Positions 56,919 to 64,000 of a DNA stretch of 64,000 nt are shown in pieces (the stretch's first letter is position 1; every line of letters begins with the position of its first letter). Both the position numbers and the translations under genes were made by a program. The DNA comes from Arthrobacter sp. 260 (GTDB lineage: Bacteria; Actinomycetota; Actinomycetes; Actinomycetales; Micrococcaceae), in contig NZ_JABFOE010000010.1 in the NCBI RefSeq assembly GCF_013116745.1, positions 62,001 to 126,000 of the forward strand. The letters are read 5' to 3'. The notes beneath the pieces were generated by a model. The model worked only from the letters and a program-made list of their open reading frames with translations, searched no databases and had not been told where the DNA came from.

Positions 56919-58181
56919 TCAACGGGGATCCATCACTGTCCCCATAAACAGGGGCATGCCGGTCTCCGTGTGGATGATCTGGTACTGGAACGGCCGGTCG
57001 AGGACGAAGTCCACGTCGGAGGTAGGCATCCCCGATTCGACCATGTTGATCTGCGTGACGGCTGCTGCGATCGTGCCTCGTTCGGCAACCGTGATGTTCG
57101 CCTCCTGTGCCGCACCCGAAACATAGAGGTCGGGATTGATCGGGCTGAAGTCGGGATATTCGCCGAAGGTCTCGGTCAGGCCCATGTTTGCGAGCAGCTC
57201 CAACAGATCCTGGTGGTAGCGGTGATCGAACTTCGGCAGGACCAGGCCGACGACGACCGCTGATCCGCTCTCCATCCCCACCCGGACGTCAGCGAGCTGG
57301 CTCGCGCTCATCACCGGCGACCCTCCCTGATCCGGCAGAATAAGCCGCATCTGGAAACCCTCGTTGTAGGGCAGATCCATTGCTGTCCACCCGTCGCCGG
57401 AGGCGTAGTTGGCCGATACCAGCTGCCGCATCATGTCGGCCTGGATGGTCCCGCCATCGGTGAGCTGGAACGGCCCCGGCGCGGTATCCACGGGGTCGAA
57501 GGGGGTTGCCCACGCCGCCGCGAAGTAGACGGTGTTGAGCAGGCTGACCCGGGTGTCGGGATCATAGTCCAGCGGCGCTTGGTCGATCCGGCCGCCGGTG
57601 TGCTCGCTGATCCAGGCGTTGATCGTGTCCTCGGTGGAGCGGTCGCTGAAGTCCACCGGGTACACGCCCGAGCCGTACTGGGCAGCAAGCGTCTGAAGGA
57701 AGGTTTCCCCCACGGTCAGGCCGCGATCAATGAAGATCCCGTTCGCCAGGTGCAGGAGCGGGGCTTCGGGCGGATCGTCCTCGTCGACTGTCCCGGGATC
57801 ACCGTCGTGTTCCTGCCACAGGGCCAGCAGCGCGTTCATTGCCTCGTCGCGGTTCTCGGCAGGAAAACCGAGCACCTCGTCCATCTCGGCCGCCGTCGTC
57901 GTCGCTGCCCCGGCACGCAGCATGGAGAGCGCATACAGGGCGCTGACCGGGCTCGTCACCGCATTGTCGGTCGGGTCGGCGCCGGCGAGCATCACTGCGC
58001 CCAGCCGGAACGATGAGTCCCGCAGGCTGGCCACTGCCTCCGGGTAGTCCCCGACCTGAACGGCTGCACGGTCAACCTCGTCGGCGCTGAGAAGATCCGG
58101 GGCGGTGGGGGTGCACCCCGTCAGAGCCATCGTGGCGGCGGAGAGCCAGGCCACTGCGACGATTCTGCGAACCCGCACCAT
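56919..58181 (-). CDS. Serpin-family protease inhibitor, probable lipoprotein
   Basis: This 420-aa serpin is anchored outside the membrane. The N-terminus has a lipoprotein signal ending in the lipobox LTGC (Cys about residue 22). Serpin landmarks are LYALSMLRAGAATTTAAEMDEVLGF, LLNTVYFAAAWATPF, and near residue 367 the hinge ERGTIAAAVTQI followed by the closing signature DRPFQYQIIHTETGMPLFMG. The small residues in the hinge (T-x-A-A-A) mean the loop can insert, so it is likely inhibitory. If the loop aligns as in antithrombin, P1 is Ser and P1' Gly. I chose the ATG at 58181 because it starts the signal peptide and has GAAGGG upstream. Serpins are sporadic in bacteria. Confidence 0.9.
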   Translation of the reverse strand: MVRVRRIVAVAWLSAATMALTGCTPTAPDLLSADEVDRAAVQVGDYPEAVASLRDSSFRLGAVMLAGADPTDNAVTSPVSALYALSMLRAGAATTTAAEMDEVLGFPAENRDEAMNALLALWQEHDGDPGTVDEDDPPEAPLLHLANGIFIDRGLTVGETFLQTLAAQYGSGVYPVDFSDRSTEDTINAWISEHTGGRIDQAPLDYDPDTRVSLLNTVYFAAAWATPFDPVDTAPGPFQLTDGGTIQADMMRQLVSANYASGDGWTAMDLPYNEGFQMRLILPDQGGSPVMSASQLADVRVGMESGSAVVVGLVLPKFDHRYHQDLLELLANMGLTETFGEYPDFSPINPDLYVSGAAQEANITVAERGTIAAAVTQINMVESGMPTSDVDFVLDRPFQYQIIHTETGMPLFMGTVMDPR

Positions 58182-58340
58182 TGATCTCACCCTTCGCTTC
58201 CTTGCCCGCGGCGGCATCACTGAGTCCAAGGTACTTCCCCAGCAGGGGCACCGACCGGGAACGCAGGGCACAATCCGGTTACAGCCGATTACCGTGGCTC
58301 AAAGCAACCACTCGGGCGGCAAAACGGCTAGGCTCGATCT

Positions 58341-60059
58341 GTGAACAATGAGACCCCCGCCACAGCTAGCCAGTCGCCCGCTTCGCTACCGACGCGCGCC
58401 AAGACCGCTATCGACGCCGTCGCCGACGCCTATACCGAGACCCTGCTGGAGCTCGATCCGGGCTTCGCGACCGAGCTCGGATTCCCCGGCCACGAAACCG
58501 AATACCGCGACTACTCCCCTGCCGGCCTTGAGGCCTGGGCCGAGGCCACGAGGGAAACCCTCGGTCGTCTCACCGATCTGGAACCCGCCGACGACGTCGA
58601 CCGCGTCACCCTCGACGCCATGCAGGAGCGTCTCGGCCTTGAACTGGAAATCCACGCGACCGGGCTGAACCTGGCCGATCTGAACAACCTCGCATCCCCC
58701 GCCCAGGAGATCCGGGCGATCTTTGACCTGATGCCCACCGCGACGGCCGACCAGTGGGGCCATATCGCCGGCCGCATGCACAACATCCCCGATGCCCTTT
58801 CCGGCTATATCAGCTCCCTGCGCTCCGGCAAGGACCGTGGTCTGGTTGCCGCCGAGCGCCAGATCAAGATCGTGATCGGCCAGACCGCTAAGTACGCGGA
58901 GGACGGCGGATTCTTCGATGAGTTCGTGTCGAACGCGTCGCTGGACGACGGCGCGCTGCCGGACCAGGTGCGCCAGGACCTGGTAGCAGGATCGGCTGCG
59001 GCGCGGGCCGCTTACGGACGCCTCGGCGCCTTCCTGCAGGATGAGCTGCTCCCCGCGGCGCCGGCCAAGGATGCGGTGGGCCGCGATCACTACGCGCTGA
59101 TGTCGCGACGGTTCCTGGGCGCCGTCGTCGATCTAGAGGAGACCTACCGGTGGGGAGTCGAAGAGCTTGATCGGGTGATCGCCGAGCAGGAGGTAGTGGC
59201 GAATGAGATCAAGGCCGGCGCCTCCGTCGAGGAAGCCATGAAGATCCTCGACGAGACCCCCGAACTGCAGCTGCAGGGCACCGACGCCCTGCAGGCCTGG
59301 ATGCAGCAGCTCTCCGACAAGGCTGTCGACGAGCTGGCCGGGGTCCACTTCGATATCCCCGACATCATGCGCACCATCGAGTGCAAGATCGCTCCGACGC
59401 ATGAGGGCGGCATTTACTACTCAGGGCCCAGCGACGACTTTTCCCGTCCCGGCCGGATGTGGTGGTCGGTACCGGAGGGCGAGGACTCCTTCACCACGTG
59501 GAAGGAGACCACCACCGTCTACCACGAGGGTGTTCCCGGGCATCACCTGCAGATCGCGACGGCCACCATGCAGCGCGGGCTGCTGAACAACTGGCGCCGC
59601 AACGCGGTGTGGGTCTCCGGCCATGGCGAGGGCTGGGCGCTCTACGCCGAGCGGTTGATGCAGGAACTGGGCTACCTTGACCACCCGGGCGACCGGCTCG
59701 GCATGCTCGACGCGCAACGGATGCGGGCAGCACGGGTGGTCTTCGACATCGGGGTTCACCTGGAACTGGACGTTCCCGAACGCTGGGGCACCGGTACCTG
59801 GACGCCTGACAAGGGCTATGAGTTCCTGAAGAAGAACATCGCCATCTCGGAGGGCCAACTGGACTTCGAGTTCAACCGCTACCTGGGCTGGCCGGGTCAG
59901 GCCCCCTCGTACAAGATTGGGCAGCGGCTCTGGGAGCAGATTCGCGACGAGGTCCGGGGCCGCGAGGGCGACGCGTTCGACCTGCGCGGTTTCCACACCC
60001 GCGCGCTGAACCTCGGATCTGTCGGGCTCGACACGCTGCGCCGGGCACTGGTCGGCTAG
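58341..60059 (+). CDS. DUF885-family zinc metallopeptidase
   Basis: This predicted cytoplasmic peptidase of 572 aa begins with GTG. The zinc site is VYHEGVPGHHLQIA (HExxxHH-type), with a distal Glu in SGHGEGWALYAERLM; both are characteristic of DUF885/M32-related enzymes. The N-terminal 150 residues are helical (AYTETLLELDPGFATELGF). There is no signal peptide despite the neighbouring secreted serpin. The peptide substrate is unknown. A strong hairpin follows the stop. Confidence 0.88.
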   Translation: MNNETPATASQSPASLPTRAKTAIDAVADAYTETLLELDPGFATELGFPGHETEYRDYSPAGLEAWAEATRETLGRLTDLEPADDVDRVTLDAMQERLGLELEIHATGLNLADLNNLASPAQEIRAIFDLMPTATADQWGHIAGRMHNIPDALSGYISSLRSGKDRGLVAAERQIKIVIGQTAKYAEDGGFFDEFVSNASLDDGALPDQVRQDLVAGSAAARAAYGRLGAFLQDELLPAAPAKDAVGRDHYALMSRRFLGAVVDLEETYRWGVEELDRVIAEQEVVANEIKAGASVEEAMKILDETPELQLQGTDALQAWMQQLSDKAVDELAGVHFDIPDIMRTIECKIAPTHEGGIYYSGPSDDFSRPGRMWWSVPEGEDSFTTWKETTTVYHEGVPGHHLQIATATMQRGLLNNWRRNAVWVSGHGEGWALYAERLMQELGYLDHPGDRLGMLDAQRMRAARVVFDIGVHLELDVPERWGTGTWTPDKGYEFLKKNIAISEGQLDFEFNRYLGWPGQAPSYKIGQRLWEQIRDEVRGREGDAFDLRGFHTRALNLGSVGLDTLRRALVG

Positions 60060-60096
60060 ACACCGTCACCCTGCGAGGGGATCAGTCTGCTGTCAC

Positions 60097-60124
60097 GGGG
60101 CGCGACGGTACACCGTCGCGCCCC
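60097..60124 (+). terminator. Strong hairpin terminator after the DUF885 gene
   Basis: GGGGCGCGACGG, loop TACA, CCGTCGCGCCCC: a 12-bp perfect, GC-only-closed stem starting 38 bp after the stop. No U-run follows, as is frequent in high-GC actinobacteria. It ends 20 bp before the maf start. Confidence 0.65.
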
Positions 60125-60143
60125 GACGTGCCTAAGCTGAAGT

Positions 60144-60770
60144 ATGACTTCCCGCCTGATCCTCGCCTCAGCATCCCCCGCCCGCACCAAGGTCCTCTCC
60201 GATGCCGGTATCCACCACTCGGTGCTGGTCTCCGATGTGGACGAGGACGCCGTCGCCGCCGCGTATGGCCCGCTGGACGCCTTCGACACCTCGCTCCTGC
60301 TCGCCCGCGCCAAAGCCGAGGCTGTCGCGGAGGCGGATGGTTCCGAGGGCGCACTGGTGATCGGCTGCGACTCGATCTTCGAATTCGAGGGAGCCGCCCA
60401 CGGCAAGCCCTGGGAACCGGAGATTGCCCGCGCCCGGATCCGCCGGATGAGCGGCTCGTTCGGCGTCCTGCACACCGGCCACTGGCTCGTGGATACCCGT
60501 GCCGCGTCCGACGGCGGATCGGGCGCCACCGTGGGCGCCGTCGCCTCCGCCTCGGTGCACTTCGCCCAGCTCTCGGACGAGGAGATTGATGCCTACGTGG
60601 CCACCGGCGAACCGCTCCAGGTCGCCGGGTCGTTCACCATCGACGGTCTGGGCGGGGCGTTCATCACCCGGGTCGACGGCGATCCGCACGCCGTTATTGG
60701 GCTGAGCGTCTCGACCCTGCGCGGGTTGCTGGCCTCGGCGAACCTGACCGTCATGGACTTCTGGGCCTAA
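60144..60770 (+). CDS. maf: Maf-like nucleotide pyrophosphatase
   Basis: This house-cleaning enzyme of 208 aa hydrolyses non-canonical or modified nucleoside triphosphates. The phosphate-binding loop is SASPARTKVLSDAGI; the catalytic acidic site is VIGCDSIFEFEG; GEPLQVAGSFTIDGLGGAFI and VIGLSVSTLRGLL close the fold. The family was named for septum inhibition in Bacillus. In actinobacteria it commonly stands next to the carboxylase alpha gene, as here. Confidence 0.93.
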   Translation: MTSRLILASASPARTKVLSDAGIHHSVLVSDVDEDAVAAAYGPLDAFDTSLLLARAKAEAVAEADGSEGALVIGCDSIFEFEGAAHGKPWEPEIARARIRRMSGSFGVLHTGHWLVDTRAASDGGSGATVGAVASASVHFAQLSDEEIDAYVATGEPLQVAGSFTIDGLGGAFITRVDGDPHAVIGLSVSTLRGLLASANLTVMDFWA

Positions 60771-60845
60771 CCGGCGGGCACGCCACCTGCCCCGCACCCT
60801 GGCCGGTGGACACCTCACTATTTAGAGGTGCAACCGCGGCTATCG

Positions 60846-60862
60846 TTGTAGCATCCCTACAA
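60846..60862. promoter_or_regulatory. Shared acyl-CoA carboxylase palindrome, accA copy
   Basis: TTGTAGCATCCCTACAA, palindrome with perfect arms TTGTAG/CTACAA and a 5-bp centre, ending 98 bp upstream of the accA start. It shares TTGTAG-N4-CCTACAR with the copy upstream of accD. A TATCGT hexamer directly precedes it and may be a -10, in which case the element covers the transcription start. Confidence 0.6.
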
Positions 60863-60960
60863 GGAAACCGGCCGCCACACGCGCTATCCGCATGGATTAT
60901 GGGCATAAACGACAATATGGCGCTAGGCTCCGAACAGATACGAAGGAGCCAGACCACACC

Positions 60961-62757
60961 ATGAGCGAGTCCTTTTCCGCTGCAATAAATCCAGTTACCA
61001 AGGTCCTGATCGCCAACCGCGGTGAGATTGCCGTGCGCATCATCCGCGCAGCCCGCGACGAGGGCCTCGTATCGGTTGCGGTCTACGCCGATCCGGACCG
61101 GGACGCGTTGCACGTCCGGCTCGCCGACGAGGCCTACGGCCTGGGCGGCAGCACCGCCGCCGACTCCTACCTGGTGATGGACCGCATCCTGGAGGCCGCG
61201 CAGCGCAGCGGCGCGGACGCCATCCATCCCGGCTACGGCTTCCTGTCCGAGAACGCCGAGTTCGCGCGCAAGGTCATTGACGCGGGGATCACCTGGATCG
61301 GCCCCTCACCGGAAGCCATCTCCCAACTCGGTGACAAGGTCAAGGCCCGCCACATCGCCGAGAAGGTCGGCGCCCCGCTGGTCCCCGGCACAAAGGATCC
61401 GGTAGCCTCCGTCCGCGAGGTCCAGGACTTCGCCGACGAGTTTGGGCTCCCCCTCGCCATCAAGGCCGCCTTCGGCGGCGGCGGCCGTGGCATCAAGGTG
61501 GTCCGGGACGCAGCCGACATCCCCGAGGCCTACGACTCGGCGGTCCGCGAGGCAACCGCGGCGTTCGGACGGGGTGAGTGCTTCGTCGAACGGTTCCTCG
61601 ACGCACCCCGCCATGTGGAAACCCAGTGCCTTGCTGATGCGCACGGGAACGTCGTCGTCGTCTCCACCCGTGACTGCTCGCTGCAGCGGCGCAACCAGAA
61701 ACTGGTTGAGGAAGCGCCGGCACCGTTCCTCAGCGAGGACCAGAACCGGCGACTCTACGAGGCGTCGAAAGCCATCCTCCGGGAAGCCGGTTACCAGGGT
61801 GCCGGAACCTGCGAGTTCCTGGTGGGCCAGGACGGGACTATTTCCTTCCTGGAGGTGAACACCCGGCTGCAGGTGGAGCACCCGGTCTCCGAGGAGGTTA
61901 CGGGCATCGACCTGGTCCGGGAGCAATTCCGCCTCGCCCGCGGGGAAGCCCTTGGCTATAGCGACCCGACCGTCCGCGGCCATTCTTTCGAGTTCCGGAT
62001 CAACGGTGAGGATGCCGGCCGGAACTTCATGCCCGCCCCCGGCACCGTCCAGACCCTTACCCTCCCCACCGGACCCGGTATCCGGGTCGATTCAGGGATC
62101 GAAGCCGGAGAAGTCATTGGCGGGAACTTCGACTCGATGCTGGCGAAGCTCATTGTCACCGGCGCGACCCGCACCCAGGCGCTGCAGCGTGCCCGGCGTG
62201 CCCTCGCCGAAATGCGCATCATCGGGATGCCGACGGTCCTGCCGTTCCACGCCGCAGTCGTCGCCGACCCCGCGTTCGCCCCGACCGACGGTCCGTTCAC
62301 CGTCCACACTCGCTGGATTGAAACCGAGTTCACCAACACCATCGCGCCGTGGAGCCCGGCGGACGCGGCCGATTCGGCGTCCGACGAGGACGGTGGCCGC
62401 CAGCGCATCACGGTCGAGGTAGCCGGCAAGCGCCTTGAAGTGGTCCTACCAGCGAGCCTGGGCGGTACAGGTCGGCAGGGTACCGCCAGCAAGCCGAAGA
62501 AGGCACTGCGCACACGCGGCGGGTCGGCAGCAGCGGCCGACGGCGACGATCTCACCTCCCCCATGCAGGGCACCATCGTCAAGGTGGCAGTTGCCGACGG
62601 CGACCTCGTCTCCGAGGGAGACCTGATCGTGGTCCTGGAAGCCATGAAGATGGAACAACCCCTGACCGCCCACAAATCCGGCACCCTGTCCGGCCTCAGC
62701 GCCGCCCCGGGGGACACCGTGGCGGCCGGCGCCGTGATCGCCGCCATTTCCGACTAG
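60961..62757 (+). CDS. accA3: Acetyl-/propionyl-CoA carboxylase alpha subunit (biotin carboxylase and BCCP)
   Basis: The enzyme carboxylates its own biotin with ATP and bicarbonate and carries it to AccD. The 598-aa protein has the biotin carboxylase domain at about 12-460: [48 protein letters not shown] (ATP-grasp) and [16 protein letters not shown]. The C-terminal carrier domain ends with the biotinylation site LEAMKMEQP (Lys about residue 562). The name follows mycobacterial AccA3. I chose the ATG at 60961 since upstream residues of the frame are not conserved. No ribosome site closer than GAAGGAG at about -15 is seen. Confidence 0.95.
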   Translation: MSESFSAAINPVTKVLIANRGEIAVRIIRAARDEGLVSVAVYADPDRDALHVRLADEAYGLGGSTAADSYLVMDRILEAAQRSGADAIHPGYGFLSENAEFARKVIDAGITWIGPSPEAISQLGDKVKARHIAEKVGAPLVPGTKDPVASVREVQDFADEFGLPLAIKAAFGGGGRGIKVVRDAADIPEAYDSAVREATAAFGRGECFVERFLDAPRHVETQCLADAHGNVVVVSTRDCSLQRRNQKLVEEAPAPFLSEDQNRRLYEASKAILREAGYQGAGTCEFLVGQDGTISFLEVNTRLQVEHPVSEEVTGIDLVREQFRLARGEALGYSDPTVRGHSFEFRINGEDAGRNFMPAPGTVQTLTLPTGPGIRVDSGIEAGEVIGGNFDSMLAKLIVTGATRTQALQRARRALAEMRIIGMPTVLPFHAAVVADPAFAPTDGPFTVHTRWIETEFTNTIAPWSPADAADSASDEDGGRQRITVEVAGKRLEVVLPASLGGTGRQGTASKPKKALRTRGGSAAAADGDDLTSPMQGTIVKVAVADGDLVSEGDLIVVLEAMKMEQPLTAHKSGTLSGLSAAPGDTVAAGAVIAAISD

Positions 62758-62795
62758 GCGCACCACACCGGCCGTGCAGGTCGGGGCACCTGTTG

Positions 62796-63434
62796 CTACG
62801 CGTCGTCGTCGGCGTCTTCGCGTTGCTCCTGCTCGCGTTCGGCCTGCTCCCGCTGTTCCTTCTCGAGCTTCTCCTGCTCGCGCTGCTGCTTTTCGCGCTC
62901 CCGTTCGGCATCCCGCTGCGCCCTGTCGCCGGCGGGACCGGTATCCTCGCTGCCCTCGCCATCGTCCTGGTCCTCATCCTGGTCCTCGTCCTGCGAGGGT
63001 CCGGCTGGCGGGGTGGGGGTCTCGGCCGGGGTGGTCGGCGGGGGCACCGGCGTGTTCGTGGTGGGAGCGGGTGCCGGCCCGACGGGTCCGGTCTGGCCCA
63101 CCTCGGCGGCGATGGCAAGGAGCAACTCGTCGATGGTCGACTGGATCTGGGTTGCCCGTTCGGCGGTGACAGTGCCTTGCCCGCGTGCCACGGTGACTTC
63201 CTGACGCAGTTCGGCGGCGAGCTGCGTGGCGGCTACCTGATCCCCGGCGGCCGCTGCAGTGGCAATCTCCCGGACCGAGGCCTGGAAGCTTGCCGCCGCG
63301 TCCGGGTCCAGCGCCGGCGCCCCACAGCCCGACAGGAGCAACGCGGCACCCAGCGATGCCGCCGCCCACTGACGCTGCGCCCGCCCAGCGCGGCCCCACG
63401 TAGGCCGTCTTCCCGGAACGTGTGCCCGGCTCAT
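62796..63434 (-). CDS. Lipoprotein with charged C-terminal tail, unknown function
   Basis: The protein has 212 aa. A twin-arginine-free signal with basic N-terminus leads to a lipobox LLLSGC (Cys about residue 37). Residues 45-115 are helical, with GDQVAATQLAAELRQEVTVA. A Pro/Thr-rich linker follows (120-145), then a highly charged repeat-like tail of Glu, Gln, Arg and Asp (DEDQDEDQDDGEGS, then EREKQQREQEK). It overlaps the kinase gene stop by 4 bp (ATGA), so it is co-expressed and could be an extracytoplasmic partner of that kinase. Confidence 0.75.
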   Translation of the reverse strand: MSRAHVPGRRPTWGRAGRAQRQWAAASLGAALLLSGCGAPALDPDAAASFQASVREIATAAAAGDQVAATQLAAELRQEVTVARGQGTVTAERATQIQSTIDELLLAIAAEVGQTGPVGPAPAPTTNTPVPPPTTPAETPTPPAGPSQDEDQDEDQDDGEGSEDTGPAGDRAQRDAEREREKQQREQEKLEKEQREQAEREQEQREDADDDA

Positions 63435-64000
63435 GGTTGCACCCTCTCGTAGAGCTCGTTCAGGAGTTCGCCAGTGGTGCCGGGTACCGAAGGAAGCTCC
63501 TCCACCGGCGCCTGACCACCCAGGTTCAGGCCAAGGATGACAACCAGACCGACAACCACCACCGCGGCTGCAGCGAGCACACCCACCAGCCAGGTCCGGC
63601 GTCGGCCGGGTCGGGAAGTGCCGGACCGGGACCCTCCCGCCTGGCCATGCGTGGAGGGGGCTCGGCCGGACCGGTCATGGCGGGGCTCATCACCACTGGG
63701 CAGGGTGCGGGTACCCAGAGCGGTCCCCCGGGAGTCGTCAGCGGGCCAGAGGCCGGCCGACGGCTGGGTCTCGGTGACGGCGGGCCCCGTCGCGAGGACA
63801 GTGGTGGGCGCTGGTTGCCGGGCGGGTTCGTCCGGCAGGGAGAGCTGAAATGGCCGGGCCACCGGGGTATCCGCGCGGAGGACCTCGGTGCGGGGCTCGG
63901 GTTCCTTCCACTGGGCGAACTCGGCGGCGACGGCACCGGCGGTGGGCCGGTCGTCGGGGTTGTCTGCTGTCATCCGTGACAGCAACGATTGCCAGGCTGG
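63431..64000 (-). CDS. Serine/threonine protein kinase, C-terminal part (partial)
   Basis: The gene enters from the right edge. The visible 189 residues begin with the last helix of a Hanks-type kinase domain, AWQSLLSRMTADNPDDRPTA (subdomain XI, with the invariant Arg), followed by a 110-residue Pro/Ser/Thr/Arg-rich juxtamembrane stretch, one membrane helix (WLVGVLAAAAVVVVGLVVIL), and a short extracellular tail ending LLNELYERVQP. No PASTA repeats are present, so it differs from PknB. The kinase active site lies outside the window. Confidence 0.82.
   Translation of the reverse strand, partial: PAWQSLLSRMTADNPDDRPTAGAVAAEFAQWKEPEPRTEVLRADTPVARPFQLSLPDEPARQPAPTTVLATGPAVTETQPSAGLWPADDSRGTALGTRTLPSGDEPRHDRSGRAPSTHGQAGGSRSGTSRPGRRRTWLVGVLAAAAVVVVGLVVILGLNLGGQAPVEELPSVPGTTGELLNELYERVQP

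Overview
The window is chromosomal DNA from a high-GC Gram-positive bacterium, most likely a member of the Micrococcales and Arthrobacter-like. Four things point there: the gatC-gatA-gatB order, an acyl-CoA carboxylase locus with a small epsilon subunit, a DUF222/HNH protein of the 13E12 type, and a HelR-type RNA polymerase helicase behind a rifamycin-associated palindrome. Coding density is about 95 percent. I saw no rRNA or tRNA gene, CRISPR array, prophage or complete insertion sequence.

Layout. 0-1.6 kb: a KhtT/KhtU-like cation antiporter pair (cut by the left edge) and methionine aminopeptidase. 1.6-12 kb: two giant, tightly coupled genes of unknown function (2269 and 1210 aa), beta-rich, one with an OmpA-like domain; this is the least explained part of the window. 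12-15.5 kb: threonine catabolism (tdh, kbl) with a DAO-family flavoenzyme. 15.6-17.4 kb: a PP2C-type phosphatase and an APH-type kinase, separated from the next operon by a clear terminator. 17.4-20.8 kb: gatCAB. 20.9-26.2 kb: a DUF1349 protein, a DUF222-HNH protein, helR with its palindrome, and a RibD/DHFR-like gene broken by one nonsense codon. 26.2-27 kb: a small membrane protein with its own winged-helix regulator and a double palindromic operator. 27-33 kb: a reduced Pel-like exopolysaccharide cluster (PelG-like, PelF, two glycoside-hydrolase-like proteins). 33-37.3 kb: two GNAT acetyltransferases, a small membrane protein and an ABC exporter. 37.3-38.9 kb: an ArsR regulator, a glyoxalase-fold protein and a formate/nitrite-type channel. 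39-42.4 kb: a DUF2087 protein, an inositol monophosphatase and ligA. 42.4-47 kb: two unknown proteins, a double VOC protein, a membrane protein, and a divergent LysR/LysE pair. 47-50.6 kb: a PP2C phosphatase, a class III nucleotide cyclase, a PH-domain membrane protein and birA. 50.6-62.8 kb: a repeat cluster, an AbiEi/DUF559-like nuclease, an SDR enzyme, then acyl-CoA carboxylase (beta, epsilon, alpha) interspersed with an acyltransferase, a serpin lipoprotein, a DUF885 peptidase and maf. 62.8-64 kb: a lipoprotein and the C-terminus of a Ser/Thr kinase.

How the parts fit. BirA would biotinylate the carboxylase alpha subunit. The accD and accA genes lie 8 kb apart but carry the same 17-bp palindrome about 100 bp upstream of each start, which suggests one regulator holds them together. 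Several small modules look autoregulated, with the operator readable in the sequence: the ArsR unit, the winged-helix unit and helR. The leading candidates for something not yet described are the giant gene pair at 1.6-12 kb and the reduced Pel-like cluster that lacks PelD and PelE.
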